DNA from: Spirochaetaceae bacterium
Lineage (GTDB): Bacteria > Spirochaetota > Spirochaetia > Treponematales > Treponemataceae
Direction of reading: 5' to 3'
Length of the DNA stretch: 5,164 nt
Assembly (NCBI GenBank): GCA_031271875.1
Contig: JAISVD010000149.1
Coordinates: forward strand, 1-5,164
Positions 5,104 to 5,164 of this stretch are shown here, piece by piece. A program made the translations under genes and the position numbers. The first letter of the stretch is position 1. Every line of letters begins with the position of its first letter. The notes under the pieces are model-generated. The model ran no database searches. It was not told where the DNA came from and saw only the letters and a list, made by a program, of their open reading frames with translations.

Positions 5104-5164
5104 GATGAAATATCCAAAGGCAGTGAAAAAAGAAACACAACTCTGATGGTTTCCCGTCGAGGCC
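5104..5164. other. Downstream edge of window, no supportable gene
   Basis: After the fic TAA there are 61 bases. A 13-codon frame starts at ATG 5105 (MKYPKAVKKETQL, TGA 5144-5146) and another ATG at 5146 runs to the edge. Neither can be supported from so little sequence, and no terminator hairpin is visible. Confidence 0.5.

Noticed and set aside
5105..5146. A 13-codon frame after fic (MKYPKAVKKETQL)
   Set aside because: It has no ribosome site and no recognisable similarity, and there is too little downstream sequence to evaluate it.

Overview
The window looks like chromosomal DNA from a diderm (Gram-negative type) bacterium. Two neighbouring genes encode exported proteins, and one of them has a beta-rich, outer-membrane-like C-terminal domain. 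Signal peptides ending in Leu-Ser-Ala, AT-rich spacers between moderately GC-rich genes, and a gut-type Fic protein make a Treponema-like spirochaete my best guess. That is an inference with low to moderate confidence, because there is no rRNA or other marker gene here.

Layout. Positions 1-1633 hold a two-gene minus-strand operon. An exported coiled-coil/beta-domain protein (1633 to 536) overlaps by 8 bases an exported TPR/coiled-coil protein (543 to the left edge, truncated). Positions 1634-2035 are an AT-rich divergent spacer. It holds a probable minus-strand promoter, a striking pair of TGCCTGGCA palindromes 24 bp apart, a possible decayed HigB/RelE-type toxin remnant on the minus strand, and a good sigma70-type plus-strand promoter (TTGACA-18-TAAAAT). 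Positions 2036-3804 hold a possible 18-codon leader ORF whose stop overlaps the start of ilvB by ATGA, followed by ilvB itself. IlvB is a full-length acetolactate synthase catalytic subunit resembling E. coli IlvB (AHAS I). Positions 3805-4062 are a spacer with one plain hairpin and then two large inverted repeats of identical geometry, built from four copies of TATCTGCATA. Positions 4063-5103 encode a complete class II-type Fic protein with inhibitory helix, HPFTDGNGR catalytic loop and C-terminal winged-helix-like domain. The last 61 bases show no supportable gene.

How the parts relate. IlvB catalyses the first common step of branched-chain amino-acid synthesis. No regulatory small subunit (ilvN) follows it, so a partner would have to lie elsewhere. 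The fic gene has its own start signals and a conspicuous operator-like region, and it looks like an independent accessory module rather than part of an ilv operon. The most interesting unexplained structure is the four-half-site repeat in front of fic. The leader ORF of ilvB and the paired palindromes at 1740-1777 come next.
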